Shown: positions 20,928-33,700 of the stretch, piece after piece
Layout of the letters: the number at the start of each line of letters is the position of its first letter
How positions within the stretch are numbered: position 1 is the first letter of the stretch
From: Bedellia somnulentella
Lineage: Eukaryota > Arthropoda > Insecta > Lepidoptera > Bedelliidae
DNA: 64,000 bases
NCBI GenBank assembly: GCA_963576735.1
Contig: OY755184.1
Location: 7,254,001 to 7,318,000, forward strand
Direction of reading: 5' to 3'
Program-made: the position numbers and the translations under genes
The notes under the pieces: model-generated
Seen by the model: only the letters and a program-made list of their open reading frames with translations
Told to the model about the DNA's origin: nothing
Databases searched by the model: none

Positions 20928-21979
20928 GATCCCGGTGCCCCCAGACGTTACTTATTTTCTCATAAGAAATATAAATGGGATAAAGTAGTGTTAGTACGTA
21001 CTTTGAGTGTGTGCATACCTGCTACCTTGGGTCGACGGCCAATTCATAGGTACCAGGTGCTAAAGGTAGATAAATTCAGTGCTGATTTTTCTTAAATTCT
21101 CAGTGCTGATTTTTACATATGTTTTAGATATTGTTGTTAAAAATTAATAATCATTATTGCCAGACACTTTCCATCGGCGCTTACCCTTACCAGACGCTTT
21201 AAAGCTTCAAAAAAAATAACACATTCTTACTTACAATCTCTTGTTCAGACTTAACGCCTGAACAAAATATTACGCAAGAATACAATCAAGAAAACAATTG
21301 CCGTCACCCGTACGTCAGGCGCTTAAAGATACTATATACAAATCTGTCTACTCATGTCACTTAACCTACGACCGTTGTACCATTAACAACCTTTTAAAAT
21401 ATATTAATTTGTAAAGCATTGTAAGCATTTCATTAACACCGTCTATCCACCAAAGATAGAACACGTATAGTAGCCTAAGTATAAGAAAGATATCCATAAA
21501 TAGATATCTCTCTTACACTCAAGCGTACAAATAATGACCTCGCGCTTATACACATAGCGACACTTTATGTGTGTCTGGGGGGATGTTTGACCCCTCCAAT
21601 TGGTCTGGCTGCTGACCAGGGGTGTTCAAATAGTTCCCCAAGGATCATACATAAAAATTAAGAGTGAGATTGTAAGTAAGAATATGTTTTTTTTTTAAAG
21701 CTTTAAAGCGTCTGGTAAGGGTAAGCGCCGATGGAAAGTGTCTGGCAATAATGATTATTAATTTTTAACAACAATATCTAAAACATATGTAAAAATCAGC
21801 ATTGAGAATTTAAGAAAAATCAGCACTGTATTTATCTACCTTTAGCACCTGGTACCTATGAATTGGCCGTCGACCCAAGGTAGCAGGTATGCACACACTC
21901 AAAGTACGTACTAACACTACTTTATCCCATTTATATTTCTTATGAGAAAATAAGTAACGTCTTGGGCCACCGGGATCTT
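20928..21979. mobile_element. Foldback element with about 313-bp inverted arms
   Basis: Left arm 20928-21240 and right arm 21665-21979 are inverted copies, about 95% identical by eye, around a 424-bp centre. Outer ends are AAGATCCCGGTG. Landmarks on both arms are GTAACGTCT, GGCCGTCGACCCAAGGTAGC, GGTAAGGGTAAGCGCCGATG and GATTGTAAGTAAGAAT. No transposase and no clear target-site duplication. Confidence 0.85.
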
Positions 21980-22166
21980 ACTCTAATACGTAGAATATAT
22001 TATATTCTAGACGTGTAGATTACTTCTCAGAGAAAAATGTTGCCTATGAAACTTTTACTTTAACTTTTGGTTTACTAAGTGAAACTCATATTTCAGGATT
22101 ACAGGATTAAGTACAACTTATCGATGTGAGTTGTCTGACCTTTTAATAACCTTTATGACATACAAA

Positions 22167-22252
22167 CATACATATACGCACGGCTATAAATCCCTTAAAG
22201 GGGTAGCCAGAGCTAAGGAATTAAAAATTCCTCAGCCACTTTTGGAAAGTTG
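22167..22252 (-). repeat. SINE-A 3' end, truncated
   Basis: CATACATATACGCACGGC, TATAAATCCCTTAAAGGGGT, AGCCAGAGCTAAGG and CCTCAGCCACTTTTGG, then the match stops. Confidence 0.85.
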
Positions 22253-22282
22253 CTATCTTTATTATCTATCCAAATAATTAAT

Positions 22283-22435
22283 TTATCGATCTCACCTTCC
22301 AAAGGTTGTCTGGAAGAGAACGCTTCTAGCGATAAGACCGCCAATTGTACCTCACTGTAAACTGTTTGATCATATTATTATTTTTGTAAATTTGTGTTTG
22401 ATGTGCAATAAAGAGTTATTCTATTCTACAATGGT
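22283..22435 (+). mobile_element. CR1-type LINE 3' end, solo fragment
   Basis: CTCACCTTCCAAAGGTTGTC, GGAAGAGAACGCTTCTAGCG and ATAAGACCGCCAATTGTACC, ending GTGCAATAAAGAGTTATTCT. It is the same 3'UTR family as 7500-9265 and 10045-10230. Confidence 0.8.
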
Positions 22436-23091
22436 TTCTTTATTATTTATTTCGTTACAAGGCTATCGGTCAAATCTGTTTAGTTGACAGATATGCCACG
22501 ATAAGGCAAAGAAGAATTCATTTTATGTATCAAGAATTTTATCTTATCCGAAATATACATTTATCTGCTCGTAGTAAAACGATATATATTTTGGTTTCTA
22601 AACATGTTGACTGAGCAAAACTAATACGAAACGTTCGCATCGTTTATCATTAAATTAATATCTTCATATCTGCTAAACTGTATAATATATCATAATGACA
22701 CAGCTGGTATTAACACACATAAGTAAATGTACAATACATCTGAAGTTAATATCTCCAATAAGTCGTAAGCCACACGGTAAGATCAATAACAGGAGATTAG
22801 AAGATGTATTTGCTAGTATTTGTTTCTGTCACAGCAAATCGAAGGGTGGCCACGATGTTTTCCACTCTAAATGATTTCTTATGATTGTGTTTTGTTCAGA
22901 ACATCATTTAAAATTACTATCTAAATCTTCTCAGCTATAATATATACGTATATAATAAACGTAAAAGGTTTAATTGTCTCACATTATTTTTGTTATTTGG
23001 ATTTTATAATTTTGTACTATTAATTTAAGTTTTGCATTTCTAAAAGCTCCAAAAGGAAACGAAATAAAATAGCCAAAATCAACTACGCTGG
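22436..23091. other. AT-rich intergenic
   Basis: Nothing recognised. Confidence 0.4.
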
Positions 23092-23960
23092 CTGCCACGC
23101 CATTAGTTCCCATTAGACTACTACTACATTATAGTAGGGGAGGCGAATCGGGGATTTTTGAAGTGACTCGATCGTATCAGATTGTTATATAGGGAGAATC
23201 CTTGTACCTTGTAATGTATGTCTACCGAGTATGAACCCTACATATAGCGGAGTATGCTGAGGGGAATTCGTCAGATTAGTAAAAAAATAACAATCGTCCG
23301 AAAAACTTGAGCGCGTCAGATTAAGTAAAGGTAGGTTAATTACATTTAAAAGAGTGTATATCTAGAAAATCTGGCAATTTGGACGTGGCGTTAAGAGATA
23401 AGATGGTGAAGAATCTTCAAGCGCTCGATGCGTGTGACGGCAATGTTCCTGCGATGGTGTTTTGGCGTAATATTTATGCAGGCGTTAAGTCTGATCATTG
23501 TTGTTAAATTTAATTTAAAATGGATAGAATGACGATATCCCTTGCATAAATCGTCAGATTAATATATAATGGTTATCAGAAACATAAATCGCGTTTATAC
23601 TGTTAATGGCTGACACGCTCGAGTATTTCTATACAATATTTTTTTTAAATTTTTACAAATGTTTATACGCTCTGTCCCCCCACTAAAATAAAAACTTGTA
23701 ATATACTTTTTTTCATTTTGAAACATAAATTATCAAATCCAATAGATTTCCACGACGCTCGAGCAACTGCAAATATTGCATTAAGGCCTCCCCTACTATT
23801 AGGCTACGCTATTTTGTAGTATCTTGTTTAAACCTTGTCTTAATGTATCAATATTTTCCAACGTATCCTTTTATTATTCAGACTTCAGACGCTGGTTTTT
23901 TCTTATCATATTCTCTATTTTATCTGAATGTGTTCTTCGCTGCAACATATTTTAAATGTA
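23092..23960 (-). mobile_element. Decayed RTE LINE 3' end split by an insertion
   Basis: CCACGCCATTAGTTCCCATTAG (23094-23116) and, after the insertion, GGCTACGC through CAGACTTCAGACGCTGG and TATCTGAATGTGTTCTTCGC follow the order of the reverse-oriented LINE 3' end at 34574-34800. Heavily mutated. The two halves share a repeated ATTAG at the insertion edges. Confidence 0.65.
23117..23797. mobile_element. DNA-transposon-like insertion, 681 bp
   Basis: Inserted in the LINE relic and bounded by ATTAG direct repeats (23112-23116, 23798-23802). AGTAGGGGAGGC (23133-23144) is inverted exactly at the right end (23786-23797). The motif CGTCAGATTA occurs three times in the same orientation (23269, 23314, 23552). 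No transposase remains; superfamily not assigned. Confidence 0.65.
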
Positions 23961-25053
23961 TTGACCATAGCTGAATTATTAATTGTGATGATATAAAGAT
24001 GAGAATTCGTTGCAAAATTCTGACTTTTTGCAACTCTTATTTAAATAAACCAGGAGACATACTCAAGCTAGAAAAATATGTGAATTATGATACTCCTAAT
24101 TTTTGGCTACATTATTTAGTACGGTGAATAATTTACCTGATTGAAATATTATCTTTCTTATTTTGAGTTAAGCGCTTGTACTCGTATGAAATAAAAGAAA
24201 ACAAAAATAAATGATATTTCTATTAATCCTACTTATTAAGTTGTATTATCAATTACTTTCGGCTCAGTGATCTGATGTTCCGGTGTCGCTCGTTATCTTT
24301 CTACTGTTGTTTCAACAAATTAGCTCCGATGCGAGCCGTATAATATAGGCAGTAGATATTCGTTCAGTATTTCTCCCTTTTAGACGAACAAAGCCTTTTG
24401 TTCTTCAAAGCTAATTTGACAAGATGCTTTTAAGTAAAGCTTTCTTGCATACCTTAATATTCTCTGAAACTAATCAGTCAGGTAGATAAGAATATTTCTC
24501 ACTTTGATATTGGCTACTTCTTTTAAAATTATTTTTACGGAATATATCTTTTCTCTTACAAGCAGAACCGCGATCAAATAAGTCGGTTTAAGCAAGTTTC
24601 AGTCGCTGCTAATTAAGTAGGTAAACACAGTTTCCGTCTGAATAGTGTGAATGCAAAAACATGGCATTAATCGGAATTATTTATTGTTTAGCTCTCATTC
24701 ACTCCGCGACAGCGAATTTTTGAGAAAACTTTGTTATTTATTGTAACTTTGCTATGCTATTTATGTATTATGTATGTATTGTGTTAAGTTTTATCTTCAC
24801 ATATACTATGAATTAATATGCCTTGAATATTGCATGTGCAATTATATAGTTTTTTATGACTACTACTAAGTTTTGACATGGTCATAATATTTTGACAATG
24901 TTTTTTGAAACTATGTATCTACAGTAATATTTGATCAAAGCACACGGCAGCTTTAAATTTCGAGTTTAAGCACATTTATAGGGAAATCAATTGAATTTCA
25001 TATAGTAGCTGCCAATTGCTGCTAATTATGCTATTATGCTATTAAAATAAATA
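23961..25053. other. Long AT-rich intergenic stretch
   Basis: No repeat family or ORF I can support. Confidence 0.4.
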
Positions 25054-25841
25054 TCTATACTAATATTATAAAGCTGAAGAGTTTGTTTGTTTGAACGCTT
25101 GGATCTCAGGAACTACCGATTCAATTGAAAAATTATTTTTGTGTTTGATAGTCCATTTATTGAGGAAGGTTTTAGGCTATATATTATTACGCTGCGACTA
25201 ATAGGAGCAAAGTATCAGCAAAAAAAAATGCAAAATCGGAGATAATTATTCATATTTCAAGGCTTGTGTGCGCTGCGTAAACAGTTTAAGTTGCCCAAAA
25301 AGTATGAATGTAAGAATTATTCCTCTTTAAATTATCTAAAAAAATATCCGCGACATTATATGTCTATTATTATTTTAAGATATTATTTTAAGATTGTCCC
25401 ACTATAACATTTTTTATGGTAATCAAATGTGGTCGAAATTAATGCATTATTGTCAATTATTTGCCATAATGTTTTATCAACATAATATTAAGCCTTATCC
25501 AACTAAATGTGTTTTTCATTAAGAGAATTTAATTGTAAACAAAACTGTCCCTGACATCACTTAATTTAAATTAACATCTTAGAAGAATATACAATTTTAT
25601 AATTACTCCGCAATTAAATATACAGGCGTGCATGAGTCGCAAGATAAGACGGACTGACTGACTCAGAAGTAATGCTCAGCCGAAATTTAAAATTAATAAA
25701 GTGAATAAATTGTGAGAACAATATGATAAGCACCTTTTTATCATGGCATGGCAGAGACTCTTAACGGGTCAGTTAAATATTTCAGTTTGACGACGTGAAA
25801 GTCTACACTTTTGACAGTACGAAGTCTGTCGTGTCAGCTAG
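25054..25841 (+). mobile_element. Non-autonomous Helitron, 788 bp
   Basis: Begins TCTATACTAATATTATAAAG and ends GTGTCAGCTAG, inserted precisely between A and T as Helitrons do. A hairpin GACAG...CTGTC (GACAGTACGAAGTCTGTC) sits about 9 bp before the CTAG end. No Rep/helicase coding. Confidence 0.9.
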
Positions 25842-26434
25842 TAAATAAATAAAATTAAATAAATAGCTTGCCTTAATCGTGACTTTTCTAAATCACACTA
25901 AGTACTAAGCCGCTACATGAACTTGGTGTAACTTTTATTTACTAATAAGCAATTCTCATTAAAATGGAAACATCAAATTTTGTATCACTGACAAAAATAG
26001 ATTGTCAATAAGTCATGCTTAGTGCGCACATAACTTAGCTGCACATCACACATATCAGTTTGAAATTGCAGATCGAGTGTCACATTAATTGTGAAATTAC
26101 TGTAGCTGACAATAATCCCTAACTGATTTGCAATTGGATCGCATAATTGTGTGAGTCACTGCGATGATAATACCGATCTATTTAGCTTACTTGAAATTCT
26201 GTCTGAAAATATCGGACAGAGTCGTTAACAATCAAGTTAGAATCAAAGTGAAGTATAAATTTAAATATATATATAACATATTTAATAACATATTCTGGAA
26301 CGTATGAATAAAAAAACTAAGACATGAGACTTTAAGTTTTGCTACATAACAAGATTTCAAAGTGATTAGGATGCATTAAATGGAAATTAACTTTTAATAT
26401 CAATATTGTGAGTTTGAAAATCAGTGTCGTTTCA
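25842..26434. other. AT-rich intergenic
   Basis: Nothing recognised between the Helitron and the TTAA MITE. Confidence 0.4.
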
Positions 26435-26438
26435 TTAA

Positions 26439-26645
26439 CCTCGTAACGCCCGTTGTATCACTAGAGAAACAAAACTCCTGTGACCAATAGTAAATTTTAA
26501 AAAAATAAAGCCATAGGAATAGTTCTTGTTAAAGATATCATTAATTTTAATAATGGGCAGTCAGCACATATATTTTTTTGTTCCATTAGAGATACATTGG
26601 ATAGAACTTACAAGTCATAACAATTTCTATACGGGCGTTACGAGG
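26439..26645. mobile_element. 207-bp MITE with TTAA target site
   Basis: Perfect 15-bp terminal inverted repeats CCTCGTAACGCCCGT / ACGGGCGTTACGAGG flanked by TTAA on both sides (26435-26438 and 26646-26649). The TTAA target fits mobilisation by a piggyBac-type transposase. No coding capacity. Confidence 0.9.
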
Positions 26646-26764
26646 TTAAATGGATAGTTTTTTTTTTATAAATGTTTTACTCTGTTAATTTTAGGTTATT
26701 AAAAACTATATAGAAGTGGTTAATGCTTTCTACTAAGTGAGAGGGTTTAAAATCTAAAAAATAA

Positions 26765-27020
26765 CACAACAAAGGAACTTTGGTAGCTGAGCGGATAGAT
26801 CACTACCTGAAAAGGCACGAGGTCTGGATTCAAATCCTAAGAGGTCCAAATCCTGGGTTTAAACATTTGTATCTTTCCAATTTCATGTGTTCGCTTCGGT
26901 TTCTTTATCAAGATTATTGAATATGAAAAGAAACGTTACGGGAAAACCTTAAATACCAAAAAATACTGCGTATTATTCAGAGATAGTAGTACCTCTGCCA
27001 CTACCTTTGGAAACATACGG
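26765..27020 (+). repeat. tRNA-derived SINE, diverged SINE-B relative
   Basis: Box A-like TTGGTAGCTGAGCGGATAGA and box B-like CTGGATTCAAATCC. The right end CCTCTGCCACTACCTTTGG then CATACGGCG echoes the SINE-B 3' module. Confidence 0.55.
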
Positions 27021-28756
27021 CGAATCCATAAGCAATAAAAATGATTTCAATGGTAATAAAATCGGAATATTATACGTGTTTTCCCACAAACTTCCAAACT
27101 GTAAGCCAGATGTGTAAACGTTATAAAATATGTTTATGACGGACAAGAAAGAAGCAAATCCGCTGCCATCGGCTTTACGTCAAAATTCTATTAAAAAGAG
27201 TAACCTGTTTGCTGACGAAAGCTTGTTTATGGTCTTCACCTTGCGGTTCCTGGATCTAGCAATTTACTTTTGTGTTTAACTTGTACATGAAACCATTTTT
27301 TTATGTTTTATTGTTTTATACTTTGCACCAAAGTGAACTGATGCCTTTTAATAAAGTTGATTTTATAGCATATTTAATTGTAAGAACTAAAGGCAATATA
27401 AAAGCTCATTTATGCATATGTGCATGTTATAATCCTGTTTTATTTTATTTTTCAGAAAAATATTATGTTTACTACTTAGTCATGATATTGTTGCAATATT
27501 TGAACAATTTAGAGTGGAACTGCGTTTAACGGTAACATTTGATCCAAACATAGAGCAGTATCAAAATTTGAGTTTCAATAGATGTAAAAGAATATCAATT
27601 AAATCATAGACAAGAAAAAAAGATGACTTGAGAAATTGCATCTGCAACATCAACTTGGAAAAGCACTTATAACCGCTATTTTTTTATGTGTCTTTACAGC
27701 CTTAAATATTTATGTAACTATGTTTTATGTTACGCCCAAATTTGAATTCACATGAACCATTCACCTGTCTCAAATAAATGATTTGAACGATGGTTCAACT
27801 CACAATTTCCTGAAGTACAATTTTGATTATTAGCAATACCAATTCAATTTTATCAATAGATGTTGAAACTTAGTCAGTAACTATACAGTAGAATTTGGTT
27901 AGAGAGGACAGTATTTAGGTGGGAACTTGTAAAAGTGTATGCAAATTACAAGGCAGGTATTATTAAGACAAGTGCAACTTTAGGGCTACACCAACGATTA
28001 TGAGTTTCCCGCTTTTCTTTAATACTTCTTTTGTTCGTAAGTGCCACTAATTACGTAAATGTCAGTTTCATGGCACAATTGCAACAGAGTCGTGACTTGA
28101 AATTATTACTCTCACGCTAGTTCCTAATTTATTTAAGAAATTGCACAAAGTAGTAAGAACATGCGATTTGAAATATGCTGCGAATAAATGTTATTACTCA
28201 CGTGACTGCATTAATTTTATCATAATATAAAATGACTGGTTCTTTGAAACACTTGATATTTTCATTTGTAGTTTACCTTATGTAAATAATACTTGGCGAG
28301 ATATGACGTCCTTTACATCATCAACTTATTCCAAGCTTTTGATTGAGCTATATAAAAATAATAACAATTTGTATACACTTAATTAAATCTCATCGTGAAA
28401 CGTTTCACAGATGTGCGAGTATACTAACTAAATTGAGATTCTTTGACTTACCAAGACTTTGAATTATTAAAAATAGTTACAAGAACAAAGACATAATGTC
28501 GTACACTCGAAAGAGTAGATTGTGACAGTCACTATTATAAATTTATGTAACATCTTTTGTTGTATCCGCAATCATGACAATAAAATGGTTTCAATGGTTT
28601 CAATAAGAATTGGAAATTTCTTAATAAGTCACATCCTCAAAAAATAACTAAAAGCCTTAGAACCCTATGTCACCTTTTGAGATAGCCACGGGTACTTTAA
28701 TAAGTAAGCTATTCTAAACATAAATTCATCTCTTGGAGTATTTCAACCATTTGTTT
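27021..28756. other. Long AT-rich intergenic stretch
   Basis: No shared repeat family. The 85-codon frame at 27272-27529 has AT-driven composition and no domain. Confidence 0.4.
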
Positions 28757-28966
28757 TAAACATAAACATAACATATCCCGAATATCGCCGCCGTTGGCAG
28801 AGGTACTAATACTTCTGAAAATCACGTGACTTTATCACCTGGTGATCAGAGTACCCAAGTTTTGCATGGACAGTGTACTCACGTGATAGGGGGCAGGCCT
28901 ATCGCCGTTTTGTACGGATACACTGTCACATGACTAAGTACTACTCAGCCATGTGGGTAGTTTTAA
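28757..28966 (-). repeat. SINE-B, head-less 3' portion
   Basis: From (CATAAA)n and CGAATATCGCCGCCG, GTTGGCAGAGGTACTAATAC, through GTGATAGGGGGCAGGCC and CACTGTCACATGACTAAGTA to CAGCCATGTGGGT. The tRNA-like head is missing. Confidence 0.85.
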
Positions 28967-29101
28967 ACGTGGGATGTTTGGCAATGAGCGAGGATAATAA
29001 AAGTAAAAACTAAATTTTGTAATGACGCATAGTGTATATTTAGAATCTCATAATGTCAGAGTTTAATAACACCGCAGTATTTTGGTATTTATATAATAAG
29101 T

Positions 29102-29455
29102 CAACCGTGATAGCTCAGTCAGTAAAACACCGCTTACCGTACAGAAGATGAGGGTTCAAATCCTGAGTCAGGCCTACATCAATGGTCTTTTCTAAAGAAA
29201 TCTGTGTGGTTTATTTGTCATGGTTGTTAACGGTTAGGGATAACATCCTGAGTAAACCCACATTTCTAAGTTGGACTTTGTGATTAGACAGTGTTTTCGT
29301 ACAAAACGACGATAGGCCTTCTTCCTATGACGTGAGTATACTGTCCAAGCAAAACGTGGGTACCCTGAACACCAGATGACAGTGACACGTGAATTTCAGA
29401 AGTATAGTACCTCTACCAATCTCTTCCGGGATATTCGTCGTGAACGTTTGAGTAA
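29102..29455 (+). repeat. SINE-B, full-length, tRNA-derived
   Basis: Head AACCGTGATAGCTCAGTCAG (box A) and GAGGGTTCAAATCCTG (box B). Body GGTTGTTAACGGTTAGG and GTCCAAGCAAAACGTGGGTA. 3' end ACCTCTACCAATCTCTTCCG, GGATATTCGTCGTGAACG. Confidence 0.9.
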
Positions 29456-29792
29456 CAAAATAAATTGTTGAATCAACAATAATTTACCCGCTACAGTGTT
29501 TTCTCATCACAATCCATGAATAATTTATTGACAAACAGAAGGTACTCTCTAATACACAACAAATTTTGAATTGAAACGGAATGACAAATGCAAATTAGTT
29601 TTAAGTGTAATAAATAGTCTTGGCTCAAACCACTCTGAGACAAATTTAATTGGATTCAATGATGTTTTGCTGCTGTTGATATTATTTAAAATTTCGTTGG
29701 AAGGTTGCGTTGAAATAATTTGTTAAAAAGTACAATTGTTTATATATGCAGCAAACCCTCCATCATAGAGAGTATCATAGCCTCCTTACAGA
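29456..29792. other. AT-rich intergenic
   Basis: Nothing recognised. Confidence 0.4.
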
Positions 29793-30060
29793 ATAGAATA
29801 GAAAACTCTATATCACATATCGTAAAAACATAATATTTACAAAACGTGGGTACTCTGAACACCAGGTGACAATGTCACGTGATGTTCAGAAGTATTAGTA
29901 CCTCTGCCAACCCCTTCGGGGATATTCGGCGTGAACGTTTATGTTTATGTTATGTTATTATAATATTTAAAAACAACAAAATTTTACAATGAAATACAAA
30001 GGGCGGTCTTATCACTAAAAGTGATCTCTTCCAAGCAACCTTTGGAAGGTAAGAACTATA
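29793..30060 (-). mobile_element. CR1-type LINE 3' end split by a SINE-B
   Basis: AGAATAGAATAGAAAACTCT (29793-) and, after the insert, GGGCGGTCTTATCACTAAAA and CTCTTCCAAGCAACCTTTGG are the two halves of the same 3'UTR found at 10045-10230. A SINE-B fragment lies between them. Confidence 0.8.
29840..29948 (+). repeat. SINE-B 3' fragment nested in a LINE end
   Basis: ACAAAACGTGGGTACTCTGA, ACACCAGGTGACAATGTCAC, then CCTCTGCCAACCCCTTCGGG and GATATTCGGCGTGAACG with tail TTATGTTTATG. ATAATATT flanks both sides (29830 and 29953), a likely target-site duplication. Confidence 0.9.
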
Positions 30061-30504
30061 TAACAGAGACGTGTGAGGTATATGTATATTGTGAAACAGT
30101 TTATCTTAAATCTAATAAACTATAAAGTATCATAAAAATTAGAATTAATCATTGAATTAAAACTATATAGTACGTACATTTAAAAGAATGGTATTAAAAA
30201 GTATAGATACAAAGAAGGCAGTTGAGGACTACCAACTTCAATTTTCTTTATTAGGTAAAGAAATAAAACCACACTTGATTTATGATTAAAATAATAAACA
30301 TAAAATAAAATGATACAAACTTCAATAGCACTTCACGAAAAGATAGTTTGTATTGATATAGTATATAGTAAATGTCTTAATGGACATTATCAACAAAGTA
30401 TATTAGTTGGTTTCTGATAACAACTGTGTATCTGTACCTACTTATTGTGGTCATACTTTAGTTGACGCGAATAGACGTATCACGCAGTTTTTTTTACTTT
30501 AAAA
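30061..30504. other. Upstream region of the UGT
   Basis: AT-rich. I see no unambiguous TATA box plus initiator pair. The bases before the start codon (CTTTAAAAATG) fit the A-rich insect translation start context. Confidence 0.35.
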
Positions 30505-30748
30505 ATGCCTAAATTAAAGGCCCTTTTGTGTGTATTACTATACATTTCAACAATATGTGACAGTGCAAAAATTCTATACGTAATGCCTTTCACGGCATCA
30601 TCTCATTACATTGCTCAAAAGGATTTAGCTTTAGAATTAGCTGAACGGGGCCATGAGGTATATGTAATAGCTGCGTTCACAGAAAAAGAACATCCACCAA
30701 CTTATCATCAAATCAAAGTGAACCATGTCTCTGTATGGGATGCTTTAT
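30505..30748 (+). CDS. UGT: UGT exon 1
   Basis: Codes for residues 1-81: hydrophobic leader LLCVLLYISTICDS, then KILYVMPFTASSHYIAQKDL with the putative catalytic His34, and ALELAERGHEVYVI. Donor is GTAAGT at 30749; the exon ends in phase 1. Confidence 0.95.
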
Positions 30749-33700
30749 GTAAGTAGATATGTTTTTTAAACCATTTCTTATTAAAATTGTTAGTGGTATC
30801 ATTGATTATACTGATTTACATACATAAACTCTCGGCTATCAATCCCTAGAAGAGGTAGCCAGAGCTTCTGAAAATTGAAAATTCTCTTTTGGAAATTGAG
30901 TGGGGGAATAAAATTATTTGAAAATATCTCAAGAGAAAAATGGGGTAGTGCTATTATTTACCAAGAACTACTGATTTATTATACTATGTTTTACAAAAAA
31001 ATACCGCGTCCATTCACTCAGTACCGATACTCGGACAAAAGTGTCATAAGATGTGAAGAATGTCATAGAAGTAGTATAATTTCCTCTGTCACTACTGCGG
31101 GGATATGTGGATGTTACATACATACATACTCACGACTGTAAATCCCTAAAAGGGGTAGCCAGAGCTAAGGAATTAGAAATTCCTCTGCCACTTTTGGAAA
31201 TGTGAGTGGGGAAAAGATGGTAAAAATAAAGGTTGTTGTTGATGGGTCTCCAACCGCATCGCCCAAAAATCCCTTAAAAGCCCCAATACCGTTAGTCGCC
31301 TCTTACGTACACCCATCGGTAGAAACGGGGTAGTGCTATTCTAAGCCGACACTACACGGCGAATGGATGTTGTCTTTTAATTTGATAAAAAAGTGCTGTC
31401 CCCTTGTATGTTTAGTTATCTTATATACTATAATGCTAACTACTAGATTAACTAACTAGATATGGCAGAAAAACAATGAACAAATATGAACAATTTAGAA
31501 CGTCCTGTAGTGCTTGAAATTACTGCGTTATCCAAAAAACCTTCTGAGCTTTATTTTTTTTATTTCTTACATACGTACATATGATCTTGCGATTAGTGCC
31601 CATCAGGCAGAGATCGTTTAAATCCATCAATCTTTTCATACATTCTCTTTTAATCTTCACACTTCGGATGCCTGCCTTTTTTCAGCACACTCTCTATTAG
31701 GCCCAGGTGTGTCCTCCGTGGTCATCCTCTACTATCATTACCTTCCACATTGGCTTTATAAATCTCTTTTACTATTTTACAATCATCCATCCTCTCTATG
31801 TACCAAAACCATATTAAAAATCCTTTTTATATATTTATTAATATTATAATTTTTCACACCACACCTTTCACAAATCATACTATTTCTCACTTGATCACAT
31901 AACCTTACATTATAAACTTTTCTGAGGAACCTCATCTCTACTGCATTCACTCTAATCATTGCTACTTTTGCCACGTCCAACATTTTCTCCCATAAGTAAG
32001 CGTAGGAACTAGGACAGCATCATGCACTGGCATTCGGTCCGTTTCGGGCACCGACTAACAAGAAAACTCATTCACCTGTTCCACTTTAATACCATCGATC
32101 TCAATCACAAATTCTATGAAATTCTCCTCTCTTTCAAAAAACCATGATAAACACTTAGTATAGCAAAAACGATAAATTATGTGCTGTGTAGTGTTGGCTT
32201 AGAGTGTTGTGAAGTATCGGCTTAGAATAGCACTACTCCATTTCTTCCGGTGGGTGTACGTAAAAGGCGACTAACAGTATTGGGGCTTTAAAGGAATTTT
32301 TGGGAGATGAGGTTGGAGACCCATCACCAACAACCTTTATTTTACCATATTTTCTCCACTTAACTTTCCAAAAGAAGCTGAGGAATTTCCAATTCCTTAG
32401 CTCTGGCTACCCCATCTAGGGATTTATAGCCGTGAGTATATGTATGTATGTATGTATGCTAAATTATGGCGAACTACTGCTTTTTACTACATAGCTTATT
32501 TAGTGCTAACTTAAATATTGTTTGAAATACATTATCTTACAAAATTTTGGCAAATACCTAGATTATGTCACTCCGATAACAGTAGCAACGGTCACGTAAC
32601 CGTTATGCAGGCATAACTGACGATAGTAAACATCATTGACAAACGGAGCTAAAATATGTGACGATTTTGGATAAAAAGCAATTATGACAATGATTTGCAC
32701 ATTAACACGTGATTTCTGCAGAATCAACAAATATGCTTTATGTCATAATTTTGTATACCCATATCATTAGACTGATTTCAGAAGGTAAATATTATTAATC
32801 GCCGCTATGCTATGACAAACATTATGAATTGAAGGATAGTTGATTACGTCACCTCTTAGGACAATTTTTCCCCTTCGCGAGCAGCTTTGACAGTGTACCA
32901 GTAGACAATGTTTTGCCGTTTTGTACGAGTACACTGTCACATGACTAAGTACAACTTAGCCATGTGGGTTTTCTCACTATGTTATCCCTCGCCAGTAACA
33001 ACCATGATAAATTAACCATGACTTTAGAAAAGATAAATGGGTGTAGGCCCGACCCAGGGCCCTGGGTTTGATCCCCTATCGTCTACACGATAAGCGATGT
33101 TCTACCCACTGAGCTATCACGGTTGCTTGTCCTTATCTAAAACCTAAATATTTGAGAATAGTAAAAAGCCGTCCATTAGTATGCACATCTTCCGCCAAGC
33201 GAAGCAAGCACTGCCGTACCATCCTTTTCTCGAACCGTTTCGCCGCATTTTCAGGGCCCCATTCGAGAAGCTCAGGATAGGATTAAAACGCTGAAATTTT
33301 CGTCACCTAGAAATATAATATATCGTTAATACATCGCAGTAAGGGACCTTAGACTTGGCTCAACTTATTTTAGAGATTTCATTACTTTTTAGAGATAAAC
33401 AAGCAGCACTATCGAGACTTGGCTAGTTTTTTACAGAATGTTTTTGGTGGGATATTCATTACACGATTTAAATATAATCCAGCGTTACTAATGTACCACA
33501 AGTAAATATCAAAAGGTTTTTTTGTAGTTTAGCTAGTAAAAATTTGATTTTTCCTGATGATAACTTCAAAACCAGTTGTAGCTTTTTAAATCACAATAAG
33601 ATCATCATTATCATTAATTTAGGGTATAGGGGCTTTTTAAGTGAATTAGGGCGATGTGGTTGGAGACCCAATTATTTATCCTTACCATCTTTCCCCACTC

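Noticed and set aside
20742..21095. 117-codon ORF with a NNPYVRAIVYIVQDPGAP stretch loosely like a ribosomal protein
   Set aside because: Its second half lies in the foldback arm and is mirrored by the other arm; the likeness is too short to support homology.
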